A stretch of 64,000 nt of DNA from Terfezia claveryi (Eukaryota > Ascomycota > Pezizomycetes > Pezizales > Pezizaceae): assembly GCA_015179025.1 (NCBI GenBank), contig WHUX01000053.1:62001-126000 (forward strand), written 5' to 3'. Of this stretch, positions 1 to 12,678 are shown one piece after another. Position 1 is the stretch's first letter; every line of letters starts with the position of its first letter. Made by a program: the position numbers and the translations under genes. Under the pieces are notes generated by a model. That model searched no databases. It had not been told where the DNA came from and saw only the letters and a list, made by a program, of their open reading frames with translations.

Positions 1-1249
1 TCGGGACAGCCCCGGATGGATTCTGCACAATGGGCTCCTTCTGTTTATCTTTGTGTTTATTGTGCCCTTTCTCCTTGTGCACACTGTGGCCCTTTTCCTT
101 CTTTTTCTCAATATTCTCTTTTCTCTCCTTTCTCTCCTTTCTTTCCCTTTTTCCCCTTTTCTCCTTTTTATCGCCCGCGTCTTTATGTTTGTGGCGATCT
201 TTAGACCTCGTCTTATCTTTGTCCCTCGTAGAACTGGGAGATATTTCCCGAGGATGATGACTTTGGCGCTCCCTGTCTTTCCCTTTGTCCCTGTGTTTCG
301 ACTCCCCAGCTGTGATGACGGCTTCGGTCTCTGGGACGATGTTTTGACTCTTGTGTTGTCTCAACCTCGCATCCTCCTCTACACCAAAAACCACCCCACC
401 TCCAGAGGCGATTGGGGGGGCTGGGGCCGTAGCAGGAACCAATGGACTTATCCGCTTTGAAGGAACATCTTTGCTTTGCGAGGCTAGAGTAACCGGCTGT
501 TGTAATTGTAGATGCACCGATGACTGATCCAAAACTTCTGTTGCGACAGGAGGGTTCTGCCGTGGATAGTATGGTTCAAGAAAGCTTGGTACGGGTCCTG
601 GGGATAAATTCATCCTACGATAGTCTATGTCGGACAAGGCTGGGGATTGTGAGGGTGATGGTGGTGCAGGGGCAGATAAGGCATCCTCTTCCTCTCTTTG
701 CCTGGCTGCTTCCGCTGCGGCTAACGCCATGCACTCTTCCGCAGAGGGCTCACTGAAGCCACCGAGGGGTACGTAGTGATCGTGACTCTCTGCCATGTTA
801 AACGTTGCACTTGTAGTCCCTATGCGCCCCGACCTAGGTTGCGATGGTGGGACGATAACAGGCGGGGCCGGTACTACCTGATTGGGTTGAAGATGAACTG
901 CCGATACTGCACCTCCTCCATGAGCTGGGAACCGTTCAGCTTTCCGGTCGAGTACAGGAGCCACAAGTTCGTTTACCGATGGTACCGGCCCTTCAGTACT
1001 AGGACTACCAGTGCCATGAAATATGGGTAATCTCGGAGTCAGCTCTATCGATGCACCATTTGCAGCGGGCTGGGTTCTTGTATTTGCTCTTGCAGTCCTC
1101 TTTCTCTCCCGCTCCTTTTCCCTTTCCCAGTATATCTGATCCTTTGCCCTGCCCTCGGCATCAACATGAACGTGCAAACTCGAGTTTTCATCATCGACAG
1201 GTTGCGCTTGCGCAGGCCGTAACCATGAGCGGATGATGCCGGCGATCAT
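1..1249 (-). CDS. hypothetical highly charged protein, C-terminus cut by the window edge
   Basis: An uninterrupted minus-strand frame runs from an ATG at 1249 to the left edge (416 codons, no stop). The first third has a charged helix rich in E, R and K (around residues 35-50). The middle is rich in P, S and A. The last ~110 visible residues are an extremely basic, lysine/arginine/histidine-rich tract with many KD, KE and KH pairs, resembling RS-like or nuclear scaffold regions. The plus-strand sequence there is correspondingly pyrimidine-rich. I recognise no catalytic domain or family. The in-frame sequence just upstream stays open to a TAG near 1316, so the true start could be a splice acceptor fed by upstream exons. 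Nuclear location is only an inference from composition. Confidence 0.55.
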   Translation of the reverse strand, partial: MIAGIIRSWLRPAQAQPVDDENSSLHVHVDAEGRAKDQIYWEREKERERKRTARANTRTQPAANGASIELTPRLPIFHGTGSPSTEGPVPSVNELVAPVLDRKAERFPAHGGGAVSAVHLQPNQVVPAPPVIVPPSQPRSGRIGTTSATFNMAESHDHYVPLGGFSEPSAEECMALAAAEAARQREEEDALSAPAPPSPSQSPALSDIDYRRMNLSPGPVPSFLEPYYPRQNPPVATEVLDQSSVHLQLQQPVTLASQSKDVPSKRISPLVPATAPAPPIASGGGVVFGVEEDARLRQHKSQNIVPETEAVITAGESKHRDKGKDRERQSHHPREISPSSTRDKDKTRSKDRHKHKDAGDKKEKRGKRERKERKERKENIEKKKEKGHSVHKEKGHNKHKDKQKEPIVQNPSGAVP

Positions 1250-2440
1250 GGGAGTCGTAGGGCGGTGAGTCGCAGTTGATGAAGGTGATAGTTGATGAGA
1301 GTCCGAGTAACCTAGACTAGTTTTCTAGGTATCCAAACTGCTGGCAGTGCCCCCTCTTCAGGTACACGTGTTGATGGTTCGTCAAGATGCACTTTCCTCG
1401 TTGTTAACGTTGCGAATGTTGCGTCGGTGTCATCTTGGATCTGAAAGGTTGTTGGCGCTTTGGTATTGGTTACCCCACACATCCACCTAGGTCACCCCGT
1501 CCAGGGCCCTCGGAGAAGGTGTCTGCAGTTCCTGCTGCAGGTACCGGAATTTCGATTGTGCTTTCCAGCGCCCCTGCGAAAGACGTTGATTTCGAGAGCT
1601 AGAACTTCAATCGAGGCGTTGGTAAACCTCGAAGTGCGGGGGATGTAAGTGGAGCGAGCTGAAGTTTGGGGGATGTTATCGTGTCGCTGAAAGGGGGGCC
1701 GGGTTGTTTTGCAGCTCAGTGATATCGATCGATCCTAATCCAACCTAGATTGGGGGGGCGCCTGACAATAGCAAGTGGCGGGCAAATGATGGCGACCAGC
1801 CCCCTTCCGGCTGGAGTATTTGGATTCGTACAGGCCACGGCCAAATCCGTGCGATTCCCTGCCTATCAGCTGCCCCTCTCACAAATGAACAATGTGCGTG
1901 TTCCAGCTGCCAAGGCAACGAGAGCGGTATTGGTGGAGAAGGGGATAGCGATGTTTTAATACGGTGGACGTATGAAGTATTTTCTTTGTGGCTTTAATGG
2001 AATTTCTATCCCCTGACTGCCAACCCGAGGCTCAACGACTTCTGTTGGTGCACCGCAGAAGATTAAGCATGCAGAAGTAAAAGGTACTGTACCCTCAGCT
2101 GCGTCTGCGTACAGCACATCACCCCGACTTATTAACAAAAGCCTGAGCCACGGCCAGTCCCATGGAGGACCGGCTGTGAGCTTACGAGTGCCTTGGGGAC
2201 ATTGACCTCGTGATTGTTTCGATAGAGGGGCCCTTTGTGGACTGCATTTAGCCACGTCAGACACTTGAGCTGGAGTGGTATATATATGGTTGCTAGGATA
2301 ACTCACAGTCAGAACTGCTGTACTTTCCTTACCTACAGCCCACATGCCGACGCTGCCCACATAGTTTGTGATCAGGTCGGGGTTCTGGTTGGAAGGACCG
2401 GACGACCTGGAGAGTTTCTTGCCCTTCTTAGTCATCCATT
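1250..2440 (-). other. possible upstream exons of the left-edge gene, or decayed coding sequence
   Basis: Several minus-strand stretches look protein-like without forming a clean gene. At 2332-2435 an ATG opens a short basic exon (starting MTKKGKKLSRSS) that ends at a good donor (AG/GTAAGG). A frame at 2048-1956 ends in TAA and continues in the same frame beyond the stop as an ordinary hydrophobic stretch to about 1880. At 1331-1440 a frame opens directly after a good acceptor (CTTTCAG). I could not join them into one reading frame. The block is either a multi-exon 5' end of the gene ending at the left edge or the remains of one. Confidence 0.25.
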
Positions 2441-5406
2441 TGCGAAGAAGTACCGTTCTACAACTAACAGCTACACGAGAGCTACCCAGGTGGAAGAATA
2501 TCGATGGCTTTGCTTAGTTAGACTAAGTAGTCTACAGCTACATTTAAGACGATCGAGAATATAAAATATAACCTTTCACAGAACTCACAGACCGTAACCA
2601 AATATCGAGGCAATTATGTGCTTGTTGAAGAAACCACTGTTTGGCTGGGCTATCTTGAGTGAGTATGGGGGTGTGTGTTTACGCCGAAAGTCGCGCGCCC
2701 CAGGCTTGCATCAAAATGGGATTCTGAGCTGGTTTCAAATGTTATAAGTACATAGGTGCATTGCATGTGCATTATGCATATGCGTTCCCGAATTGCTTCT
2801 ATTTCGGGATCGACGGGGCCTTCTAACTGAGCAGACTACCGGTACTCTGATCCCATCTGGTCATCCTTCTTCTCCCTGCCCATGTGAAACTACAGCGTCC
2901 AATTATGGTAGTCTGGCTTGCACTAGCCCCTCCTTACAATTATGGCAACCGACAGCTATTCCCAATGAAGGCTGTTGCAGTTTACAACCACCTTCGAACC
3001 CTGACAAATGCATCAATACAAATTGCACGTACATTTTAGCCTGGCTTTCGTACTTGAGTACGGAAGTAGTCTGGGTTCTCTTGGGGATGAACTGTTCGCT
3101 TGGCATGTCGCCAACGCATGCATCCCGATTGTTGGAAAGCTGAGTAAGTGTATGTACTGTAGATATACCTAAACTACATACCTACCCCCTAACTTATCCC
3201 CAAATCGGACTCGGCCAAAAGTACAATTCAAAATTCGCCAGCAATGAAATATTAGAGAGAGACTGGATTATCATGTTGTATTTCCCCCCAAAAAAAAAAA
3301 AACCGCCCTTGCCCTTGCTATCCTCTTGGTTCTCAAGCATGGGTGGAGTGTGATGATGCCTACATGGCTCCCTATTAGGCCCCCTACATGCCTTTTCGGA
3401 TATATGCCGAGAAATCTTGTAATATTCTCGAACATGTACGGTCTGGCCACGAGCCTGTGAGCTTCCACTGACCACATGCATATCTTGATGCGTATTTGAA
3501 TCCCCCTATATCGAAAGCGATGTGCTGAAGGGCATTTCGATCTGGTGATGTGTTCTTCCGCCATCGTGCTGGCCATGTGCATGCAACCTCATGTCATACA
3601 GGGTGACGACTGGATCGATACCGTAGGCCTGTGGAACCAGTCACGGAGCATTGCGCCTGCATGTACGCGCAAGTTATTTGGGCGCGTTCAGTCAAGAGCG
3701 GGGTAAATTAGTAAAATTAGAAGAGCAGCCTTCCTCTGCGGCAGATCATTATCACTGGCAATCTCCCGATATATGTTTCAATTGCCCGATCCCCAGGAGT
3801 TCAATCGACATAAAAAACAAATCTTTTAACCGATTCGCTGGTGATAGAACGGCCATTCGGGGGCCTGCTCCGGTTTGCACATGTGGAAGGTATAATATCT
3901 GGCTGGGGTACTTACCAGTGGTCACGCCGGGCCCCACACGCAGCCCGTAAACTTGCTCGCTTGTGGGCCCAGCAGGAAAGGGGAAATCTCACCCCTGTGG
4001 CATGTGGAGACCGGAAATGAAACGAAACATTGGACCGAACGTCAAGCTGCTGCATGTCAAACATTGCACTGCTTCGCACCTCCAAACAGCGGGAGGCTGA
4101 CGCAACTTACACTGCGCTGCTGGGATTGAGAAGGCACTTGAATTGCGGACTGAATTGCGGACTGCCACATGTCATCCAGGCCTACTGTAGTTCTTACCCG
4201 TAACTGTAGTGATGCGGGGCGGTATGCTCACTGCTTCTTTATCTTTTCCATTCGGATATGCTGCAAAGCAAAGATACTATACGGTAGTTAAGACCTGTCG
4301 TACTAGCTACATCTATCTATACGTGGATGGCTACTCACGGTGCCAACCAGACAATACTCACGATACCCTTGACATCGAAGGCTCGCGAGTAAGCTTATGC
4401 CATACGCACCACGGAAGATATACAGCTGGTCAATCAAACTATCTGCACCCGTGAGGCTGGCTGGTGAATTTTTGGGATATCCTGAACTTCTTAAAATAAA
4501 AGCAAGGCCCTTCAACCATCTTTATTCTTGTTTGCTTATTACGATTGACTTCAGCACTCCATTCACCCGCAAGTGGTTGGTGTCCTGCTTGCATCAAGAC
4601 CAGTCTGCACATATCCCCCGTCACCACCAGCTTCTAGTGCTTGGTGTCTGTCTCATCGGTTGATCGATTTTGTTCCTATACTCCTCGTTTGCATTAGGAC
4701 TGCATTTGTGTTCCTACACAGGTAGCTAGGCTGTTCCAAACGCGATGATATATCCGGGAGAGCGGTGCAACTCAAATACCTATCAGACAAGCTTTTTCCT
4801 CAAGTTCACATTTACAAACAAGAAGAGTCCTGATTGGCATATATTTACCTAACTCTTAAGATTCCAAATCAATCATCTAAGACTTTGCTCTTCTCAAAAT
4901 GAGCTACCCAACTTTCCATAGGACCTCACTCTTATACCTATGCCGGCCTGCGCATGCAAGTCTCGACCTAGCATTAGGCACAGCCTCCACCTTGTTTTTT
5001 TGAAACATTGGTAAGGTATTAGTTGGGAACGTGGCTGCATTGGCCTCCCGGCACAGCGGCAAGGTGCCATGGCTTTTGTCTTGAGAATATTTGGGAGGCT
5101 GCCCACGAACTGAGAAAGAATCGGAGTGTTTTGCCTGCTATTAGGAAGCCCATTCAATATATAAACACTCTGACGCTGGTTTACAATTGCTTCTTGGAAT
5201 CAGATTCAAAACAATTTCTAACATTCAACAGCTGCTATCATATGTATAAACTTCTATCTCTTCTGTACAGTCAGCAGCTTAGCTGCACCACTGACTACTG
5301 CACCACTGACTATTAGCAATAGGGATCCCACGGCATTCACTGGCCCTCCTAGGGTCCCCGATATATTTTATATCATGCCGCAGCTCTAAACTTCACACTT
5401 CACATT
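2441..5406. other. intergenic, no gene seen
   Basis: About 3 kb with only short open frames on either strand, none protein-like. It holds a 13-A run near 3289-3301 and a tandem 15-bp duplication (TGCACCACTGACTAC, with one variant) near 5283-5312. I see no RNA gene. Confidence 0.6.
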
Positions 5407-6230
5407 ATGGAGATCCAAATTATGCCCCGGAGAATATTAGCAGGATACTCTTTGGTCTTGACAGGGATTATCGTTCCTTTTGCGATTATTCGCAAGATTT
5501 CCCCTCGTCTGGCGTTTAGGCTTGGATGATTGGGTCATTGCGATTGCTGCGGTATGTGATATCGGAGGGAAATTATCTGAACAGGAAGTAGCGTGTTTAT
5601 GAGCCAAGACAGGTCTTATGCTCCCTTCAGGTCCCAGTTCTTAGGGTTAATGGTACTTTAGCTACTACCTACCCTGGGGAGGCTTGGTCTCTTCATCTAC
5701 GAGTTGACTTTACGGGATTTGATCTAGAATTATAGAGACAGGTTTCTCAATCTTGTTGTGTATGAAGAGCATACCAACTTCCTTTCCGTTAGCTTTACTT
5801 TGCCCACTTTATCCTTTGCGATTTAACATTGATGCGGCTCCTCGGCTGACGTTACAGCGCGTTATCCGGGCTTTACTCATATTGTTGAATATCGTCCTTA
5901 CTGTTGCCCAACTCCTCCAGTTATTCATACAGTCTACATTACACATGCAGATTTCGACCCGATATATCAGTCTAATCACCCAGAGGCCTGTGGGTGGGGA
6001 CATCAAGACAACTATCTATGATCAGGCTCGGGCTGATACCTAGTCATTTGCTTATTGATGTCCTAATATTGTTATTACCTATGAAAGTGGTCTTCCAATT
6101 ACCTTACCTAAGGCTCAGAGGATCGCCGTACGGGCTTTGTTTGGGATTGCTTGCTTTTGCGTTGTGTGTTCTGTAAGATTATACTACGTCTACAGAATAA
6201 TCTTCCGCTTCTCACGTATGTATAACCTCT
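5407..6230 (+). pseudogene. decayed SAT4/rhodopsin-like (PTH11-type) fungal integral membrane protein
   Basis: Pieces of a recognisable membrane protein lie in order on the plus strand in shifting frames. From an ATG at 5407 a short N-terminus leads into a helix (TGIIVPFAIIRK) and, after a one-base shift, GLDDWVIAIAA, the conserved 'LDDW' turn of the fungal rhodopsin/SAT4 family, followed by a GTATGT donor. Around 5850-5950 a helix with RLTLQRVIRALLILLNIV follows. At 6057-6190 come LILLLPMKVVFQLP and, after another shift, KAQRIAVRALFGIACF and VRLYYVYRII, matching the family's late helices. Frameshifts and stops in between and a missing centre indicate a dead copy. Function of intact relatives: 7-TM proteins, some implicated in surface sensing. 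The family call is from motif recognition only. Confidence 0.6.
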
Positions 6231-7232
6231 ACTAAACGCATCCCTAGCCTACAATCGTCCGTCAACTCAGGACCCAGAAAAGCAATTATGCAGCACTGCT
6301 GCGAGGTATCCCTTTTTCCTCCCCAACCACATTCTCTTTGTAGAGAGTAGAGAGTCTTTAGGGTTAGGGTGTTTTTGATTTATTGGCTAGTATTCTGAAA
6401 TTCATTGGAAGTGGATGCCTAGTATAGATGCCTATCGGCCTACCTACTACCTACCTGAGATGTGAGTTAATTGGTCAGCATCACAGAAGATACTACAGAT
6501 CAAGCAACAATTACTTGATCCTGGAGTAGCGGAAAGTACAGAAGAAATTGAAATGGAGGCACGCAATCGCCCATCCCAGTATTCTTCCTGAACTATCCAG
6601 CAGCCCATTTACCAGAAATTTCGTCTAGTTGGATGAACCTGCAGCTCCAAAGATACCAATACAATAGTCCCCATAAGGCCAATTTCCCAGCTTGGTGATC
6701 TTGCAACCTTTTTTTTTTTTCTTTTATCCTTTAAGGAAGGATACAGCAACCAAATTCAAGAACATGTTGAGACTTGTTCCTTACGGTAGACTTGGAAACA
6801 ACATCAAGTACTTGTACATCTCGTATACCTAATACTGAGGGAAAAAAAACAAAAAGAAACACTCTGTCTCCTAGTGTTTATTATAACGTTTTTTTTTTTT
6901 TTGGGGCGGGGGGGCGGGGTTGAGTGCATATTGCGGGGTGCATAGCCGAAAGGTTAGGTCGATCTAACTTAGACTACATACATACATACTTACGGTATTA
7001 ATATATGCAAATTAACAATAATCGATGTACCCCATAAAATTCTAAAAAGATTCCGCCTATGCACGAACCCAAAATATCAATATTAACGATTAATTGTCTC
7101 AATTTAATTGCCCAATCTAATATATGTGTATTCCCAAATTGCACTCTAACCCATAAACCCAGCACCACGGTACTATTCCCTCACATACATACTGTACATA
7201 CATATGTCTTGCTGGTATCGCAGTTCCCATAT
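6231..7232. other. intergenic with homopolymer tracts; 3' flank of the helicase gene
   Basis: No gene seen. Contains a T13 run near 6708, a T14 run followed by a G-rich stretch near 6891-6920, and a single TTAGGGTTAGGG-like dimer at about 6359-6369. The right end is the 3' UTR side of the minus-strand helicase gene. Confidence 0.5.
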
Positions 7233-10200
7233 CTATGCTCCAGTCACCTTCCTCCTTACCCCCAACACCTCTCCCACAATCTCCATCCATTCTTTCTCTG
7301 ACACTACCTTCTCCTTCCTATCCACACTCTTCTGCGCACCATTAACACCCTCTGAACCCTTAAAAGCCCTCTCAATCACCGCCTCCAACCTCCTCCTTAA
7401 AATCTTCACCGCAAGTAACCCCTTCCATCCCTTCAACGAAAACTTAATCCTATGCCCATCCACCACCAGCACCCCCGCGAACCCTCTAAAATTTACCTCC
7501 CCACACAACAGCGCAATCACCAAATCATCCACATGCGACGTCTCATAAGCATCATAAAACCTGACATTACTCTGCATAATCCCGTAATAACTCAGCCAAG
7601 TACTCACTCCATTCCCCCTATTCACACTTCTGGGGTGGATCTGGATCATTTGATTTTTTTTTGCAATATTTCTCCATCCGTGGCCGTCTCGCACTAGGAG
7701 TTTAGGGTAGAATCCAGCGGCGATGACAGAGTTTACGACATTCTCGTTTTCAGAATAAGCGTCGACGGAGGCGGGGAGAGTGAAGAAATATTCCCTCCTG
7801 AAGGTCTGAAAGCGCGAGCGTGCGAGGGATTGTTTCTCGTCACTATTCAAGGAGAGAAAGCCCGCGTCGACAACACACGTAATCAATTGACCCTTGAGGT
7901 CTTCAATCGCATTTAGCGTCCTGGAAGAAAGATAATTACTCTGACAGAATTGATTCTCGGTCAAATTCTGCGAAAGACCAGAACATACTCTCCTCCAAGC
8001 GCAATACGCATTATAAATCGTTTGTAGATCGGAATCACCTTTTCTAAATCCCAACTTTGCAGATTCGGCTTCCCGGCACCTGCCCATGGGTGCTTGGAAG
8101 GGGGATCTGCTGCTTAGGATTGCGGCGATGGTGACGGCCGCGTCTAAGCACCCATGGACCCAGCCATAAAGGACTAGTTTTCCTAGATAGACGTCGAGGG
8201 GAAGTTTACTGAGCTGCCTGCCTAGGTATGTTAGTTCCTCAGAGGAAGTCAATGCTTTGACTTCAATTAAACTGTCTATCGCCCGGCGAATATTCTTTGG
8301 TAGAGGAGAATCAAGCGCCATAAGAAGCGTTTCTTCAATGGGCCCCAAGTTACAGATGTTCACTCGTAGGCAGAGATCCTGTAGTGAAAGGCGGAGCAGT
8401 TCGGGGGTTTGTTGGGGGGGCATCTGGGACATACTCCACCGTTAGCTATAATTCAGGGCCAAGAAATGCGTGCAAAGAGAGAGGGGAACATACAAGACAC
8501 TCGTACCGTTCCTTGGTGAAAAGGTGGAAACACAACCCCTCCTGAACTCTCCCAGCTCTTCCCCTCCTCTGCATTGCATTTGCCTTCGAAATAAATGTCT
8601 CAATAAGTCTCGACAGCTGCCTCCTCTCATCAAACCTCATCTCTTTATGCTTCCCACTGTCAATCACACAAGTGACATCTGGAATCGTGATTCCTGTTTC
8701 CGCAATATTCGTCGCGAGAACAATTTTCCTCATACCTTCAGGTGGGACTAAGAATGCAGCTTCTTGCTCTTCGCTTGCGATTGTTGAATGGAGAGGGTAT
8801 ATCAACCAGCCCCTATCACCACGAGCCCATCGACCACCGCTGCACTTCCCACCACCATAGGCGCCTTGGGCCCCAATGGAGGGGTGCCCCAGGAGGTAGT
8901 CGTTGAGTTTTCGAATCTCCCCAATTCCAGGAAGGAACACCAGTATAGATTTACTGTAGCCCGCATAATGGGGGTTCGTTGCCACTGTCTCAATCAGCTT
9001 AACAATGAGCTCATACTGGATTTGGTATTCATTTATCCTTGAAAGTGTAGTTTTTGTTTCTTTGGAGTAACTTGATAGTGCGTCAATTGTCAGTGTAGGA
9101 TTACTGTTTTCATTACCCTCCTCATCGAGCCCATCATCCCATTCATCATCATACCTGTTTGACCTTTTGCTTCGAGGGCCCCGTTCGTCAATACTCCGTT
9201 CGTCAACACTAAATTTAGTAAGCTCGATAGCGTCTTCGAGGAACTGAGTTGTGACGGGAAACATGCGACCTGGAACATTTAGGACGGGGGCGTTGTTGAG
9301 GTAACGGGAGAAGCGGTCGGCATCGACGGTAGCAGACATAAGAACAACCTTCAAATCCTTCCTCTTGGGAAGTAATTTCTTCAATACAATCAACAAGAAG
9401 TCACTGTCGATACTTCTCTCGTGGACTTCGTCGAGAACTAAATGTGTCACATCGTCCAATTTTGGTGATCGCTCGAGCATCCTCATTACGATACCCTATT
9501 CACAGTGTTAGCATCCAGTATAATTGAATGCTTAATCGCAGCAATCCTGTAGCCTTACAGTGGTGGCATAAACCAGCCTCGTCCAACTCCCCATACAACT
9601 CTCTAGCCGGATAGCATACCCCACAAGTGAATTCTTAGTCCCTAGATCCGACTTGCCATCCCCAAGTTCTTGGGAGACACGGCGTGCAAGTGAAATGGCA
9701 GATATCCTCCGGGGCTACATTATCAAATATTAGCAAACCTGAGCTCTGAAAATGCGCTTCCCCCAACATTGGTATTCGGAGGGATGCAGACCTCGGTGCA
9801 GTACACTCTGCAAGCTCTTCCATTACTCAATTCATTCTCTAGAATGAATGCTGGGACTTGAGTACTCTTCCCGCTAAGTTCAGGGTAAGGCACGGTGTCA
9901 GCAGCCCTTCTCTGATATGAAGCTTGTTAACACAGGAGGGAGGGAGCATACCATCCAGTCTCACCACAAATTATGATAACTTGCTCCTTATCCAGCGCAT
10001 TCAAGATCTCATCTTTGAAAGACCATATTGGAAGTTGCTTTCGGTAATCCTACTCACCAGTGACCCATAAACATCTGCGGTACTCTCACTTCATAGCACC
10101 AATTGGGTCCTCACCAACATATTCCGGAATGGTCCCGAGTTCACCCTCTCCTCCCATTCCTCCCTCAAGTTCTTCCCCACTGCTCTTTTCTCTCGATCAG

Positions 10201-12397
10201 CCAATGGCTTGCCCTCCACCGGTTCACCTTCAGCCCCAACACCTTTTTCACCATCCTTCTTTGTTTTCCCTTTCTTACTTAACCCCTTCGCGCCCATGTC
10301 ACCCCAATTTTCTATGTCCTCACTTAGAACAATCTTGTGCAGTTTCTCCAATACATCGCGCTCAGTCCTTTCTTCCTCGGCTTTATCCCCTTCCGCAAAC
10401 TCCGCGTATAAATCCTTCCATACACCCTGCAACATCAGATTCCCCTTCCCGCCTGCGGATGTGCTACCACCATACAACTGATACAACACCACCGTAGAAA
10501 TGTACGCCTCTGACTGTGCTGAACTCGGCGCTGATAATTTCGTCATACTAAATATAACCGTCTCCCGGTCTATCCTCAGCGTAACATCCTGGGTAGAAGT
10601 AAGTTGGTAAGGCGTCGGTGTACTTGTAGGCAGTGCACATGATTTCAGAAAATTTATAAGATGTTCCAGCTTCGACCAACAAATGGCAAGGGAGTGTCTT
10701 GATGAATATGTACTGCCAGAAATAGATGCAAAAGTAACCCTCGCCCTTGGATCCTTCGATTTCACCACTTCCTCAACCACCTTCCTTACTTGCACCGCTG
10801 CTGTGATGTTTGCCTGTAACTTATTCTTCGCAGTTTTGTCAAACTTCCCTGCCTTCGCCGCAGCGGTATTCTGCGCTAGCTCAAAATCCCTAATGACAAT
10901 CTTCTCTTCCCCCCTAATCAGTCCATCATCTTCCCCAGCAGCAGCTTCAGTCACAGGTCCTGCCTCTTTTATCTCCACATCATTTTCAGCCCACCAGTCA
11001 TTTTCCTTCTTCCTCCCTCCCCTCCTGCCTTGCCCTTGCTGCGCCAGTGCAGCTTGTAACTCTCCAGTATCTTTCATCTTTGCTTTTTCCTTCGCCCAAC
11101 CATCCCCTGCAAACCTATCATCAAAGAATGGATCTCTCTCAATCCTTTGTATCCTTTCCTTCAAGGACTTGACTTTGGGGTCGTCTACTGCTTTTGGTCC
11201 CCGCTTTTTTGAACTGCCAAAGGCTGTCGTAGGATCGAGTCTCAACAGCCTTTTCTTCAGTTCAAGCCACTTTGGTAAAAGCTCCTCAGGGGGAATATTG
11301 TCATCATCACTGTCCCCATCTTCTCCCAAGGGCGGATTCTCGCAAGGCATGTCCATGTCCTCCGCAACATCCGACCCGGCGTCCTCAATATCCAACGGCT
11401 CAAGGGTCAGTTTAGACGAGGGAATATATCTCGGTGCCTGTTCGCCAGAAAGGACTTGCGATGGGGATGGAGAACAAATTGGCTGCATTGGTTTCTCTTT
11501 CTCCGCAATCTCTCGTCTATTATCTTTCAATACAGGCGTTGTAGCCCTGGATCTAACGCCCGACCCTGACGGTGCTACTCCTTCCTTTAGTCCCTCGTTC
11601 TCTTTCTCCCCCTCTTCCCTCTTCTCTCTCACAACCCCATCAAACCTCGGCAACTCACCCTCTTCACACCACATCCCCAGCCAATCCACCACCTCTTCCA
11701 ATAATCCCAAACCTAAATCCTCAACGCTTTCTCCCCCCTTCAGTGGCCCAATCATATTGCTAGGCAACGCCCCCCACTCCCCACTGACTAGGCCTACCTT
11801 TCCTCTCCCTATCACCTCTTCAATTGCCTTTTCCACCTTCCCCTTGGGAAACCCCAAAGATGTCAAAGTCCGAAAAATCATCCACGCTTGGGCAAGTAAT
11901 GCCTCTCCTACAGGCCCACCCTGTGGGATTTTACTCTCCCTCCCCTTCCATGCAACATCTGCCTCCTTCTTAGCCAACTCAAAGATCCGTTCCCCTAGCC
12001 CAAGGTTACCATCCTCCCTAGCTTTCCTATGAAGACCAAGTAAACCATCCACATACAACGGCCAAACCAACCCCGCTCCCGCTCCCGTAGTCCTCAACAC
12101 CCTTCTCTCCGTAGTAAGTTTTTCAATCCATTTCTGACTTTCCTTCTTGACTTTCGAACCAAATTTCTCGAGTAATCCCTGTAGTACTGCTTCACGGGTA
12201 TCTTGCTCGCTCAACACCACCTGCTCCTCGCTACCAATGACGGGAACATTCTCCAGGATTGTGGATGGGGATTGCCTCTCAAGCTCGGCTTGCTGCTTCG
12301 CTTCTACCTCTGCAGCCGCGGCGGCGATTTGGGCTTTCGATGGGGCAGAGGTCGTCATCACCCCCCGAGTGGAGGGTTTCTTTTTCTTAGGAGGCAT
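7233..12397 (-). CDS. DEAH/RHA-type ATP-dependent RNA helicase (YLR419W/DHX29-like), 1600 aa
   Basis: Six exons: 12397-10115, 10037-9952, 9873-9792, 9714-9559, 9495-8501 and 8433-7233 (4803 nt, in frame throughout). The N-terminus (MPPKKKKPSTRG) and the long charged region with a UBA-like helix set (~170-200) and an RWD-like region (~600-730) match the fungal DHX29-like architecture. The core shows Walker A GETGCGKST (786-794), with an intron inside the motif, then PRR, DEVH (891-894) in place of DEAH, SAT (~925), and QRRGRAGR (~1178-1185). HA2/winged helix and OB-fold domains follow. The likely role is translation initiation on structured mRNA or ribosome-associated RNA remodelling. I chose the ATG at 12397 over the in-frame upstream one at 12469 because MPPKKKK is the usual start in the family. 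Two junctions are weak (donors GTCTGC and GTGTCT), though both keep frame and conserved residues. Confidence 0.9.
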
Positions 12398-12678
12398 GGT
12401 GTATAGGACGGGATTGAGCTGTTGAGTTCCTGCAGGACGTTTGTTGTTTCTAATGGCAGCACATGGCATGCGCAGGGACGTATGCCAAGACTGGGGGACA
12501 CTAAGCGAACCACCTGTATTGCATCCCTCCCATGACTGCGTGATGCATGCATACTTGTTTGGCCCCTACTGTACATGCATTGAGCGCTGATCTTCTACTC
12601 AACTCGTGACTATCATAGAATTCACAGCTCGGAACCATCAACGGCATCTTCGCTAATAATGTAGGCAGAAAAGAGAAT

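Noticed and set aside
2235..2564. 109-codon plus-strand frame
   Set aside because: Composition is unlike a protein and it overlaps better exon-like sequence on the minus strand.
6355..6372. TTAGGGTTAGGG, resembling fungal telomere repeat
   Set aside because: Only one dimer inside ordinary sequence with genes on both sides; no array.
10683..12032. 449-codon open frame on the plus strand
   Set aside because: It is antisense to the well-supported first exon of the DHX29-like helicase, is S/P/F-rich as expected for a mirror frame, and shows no family.
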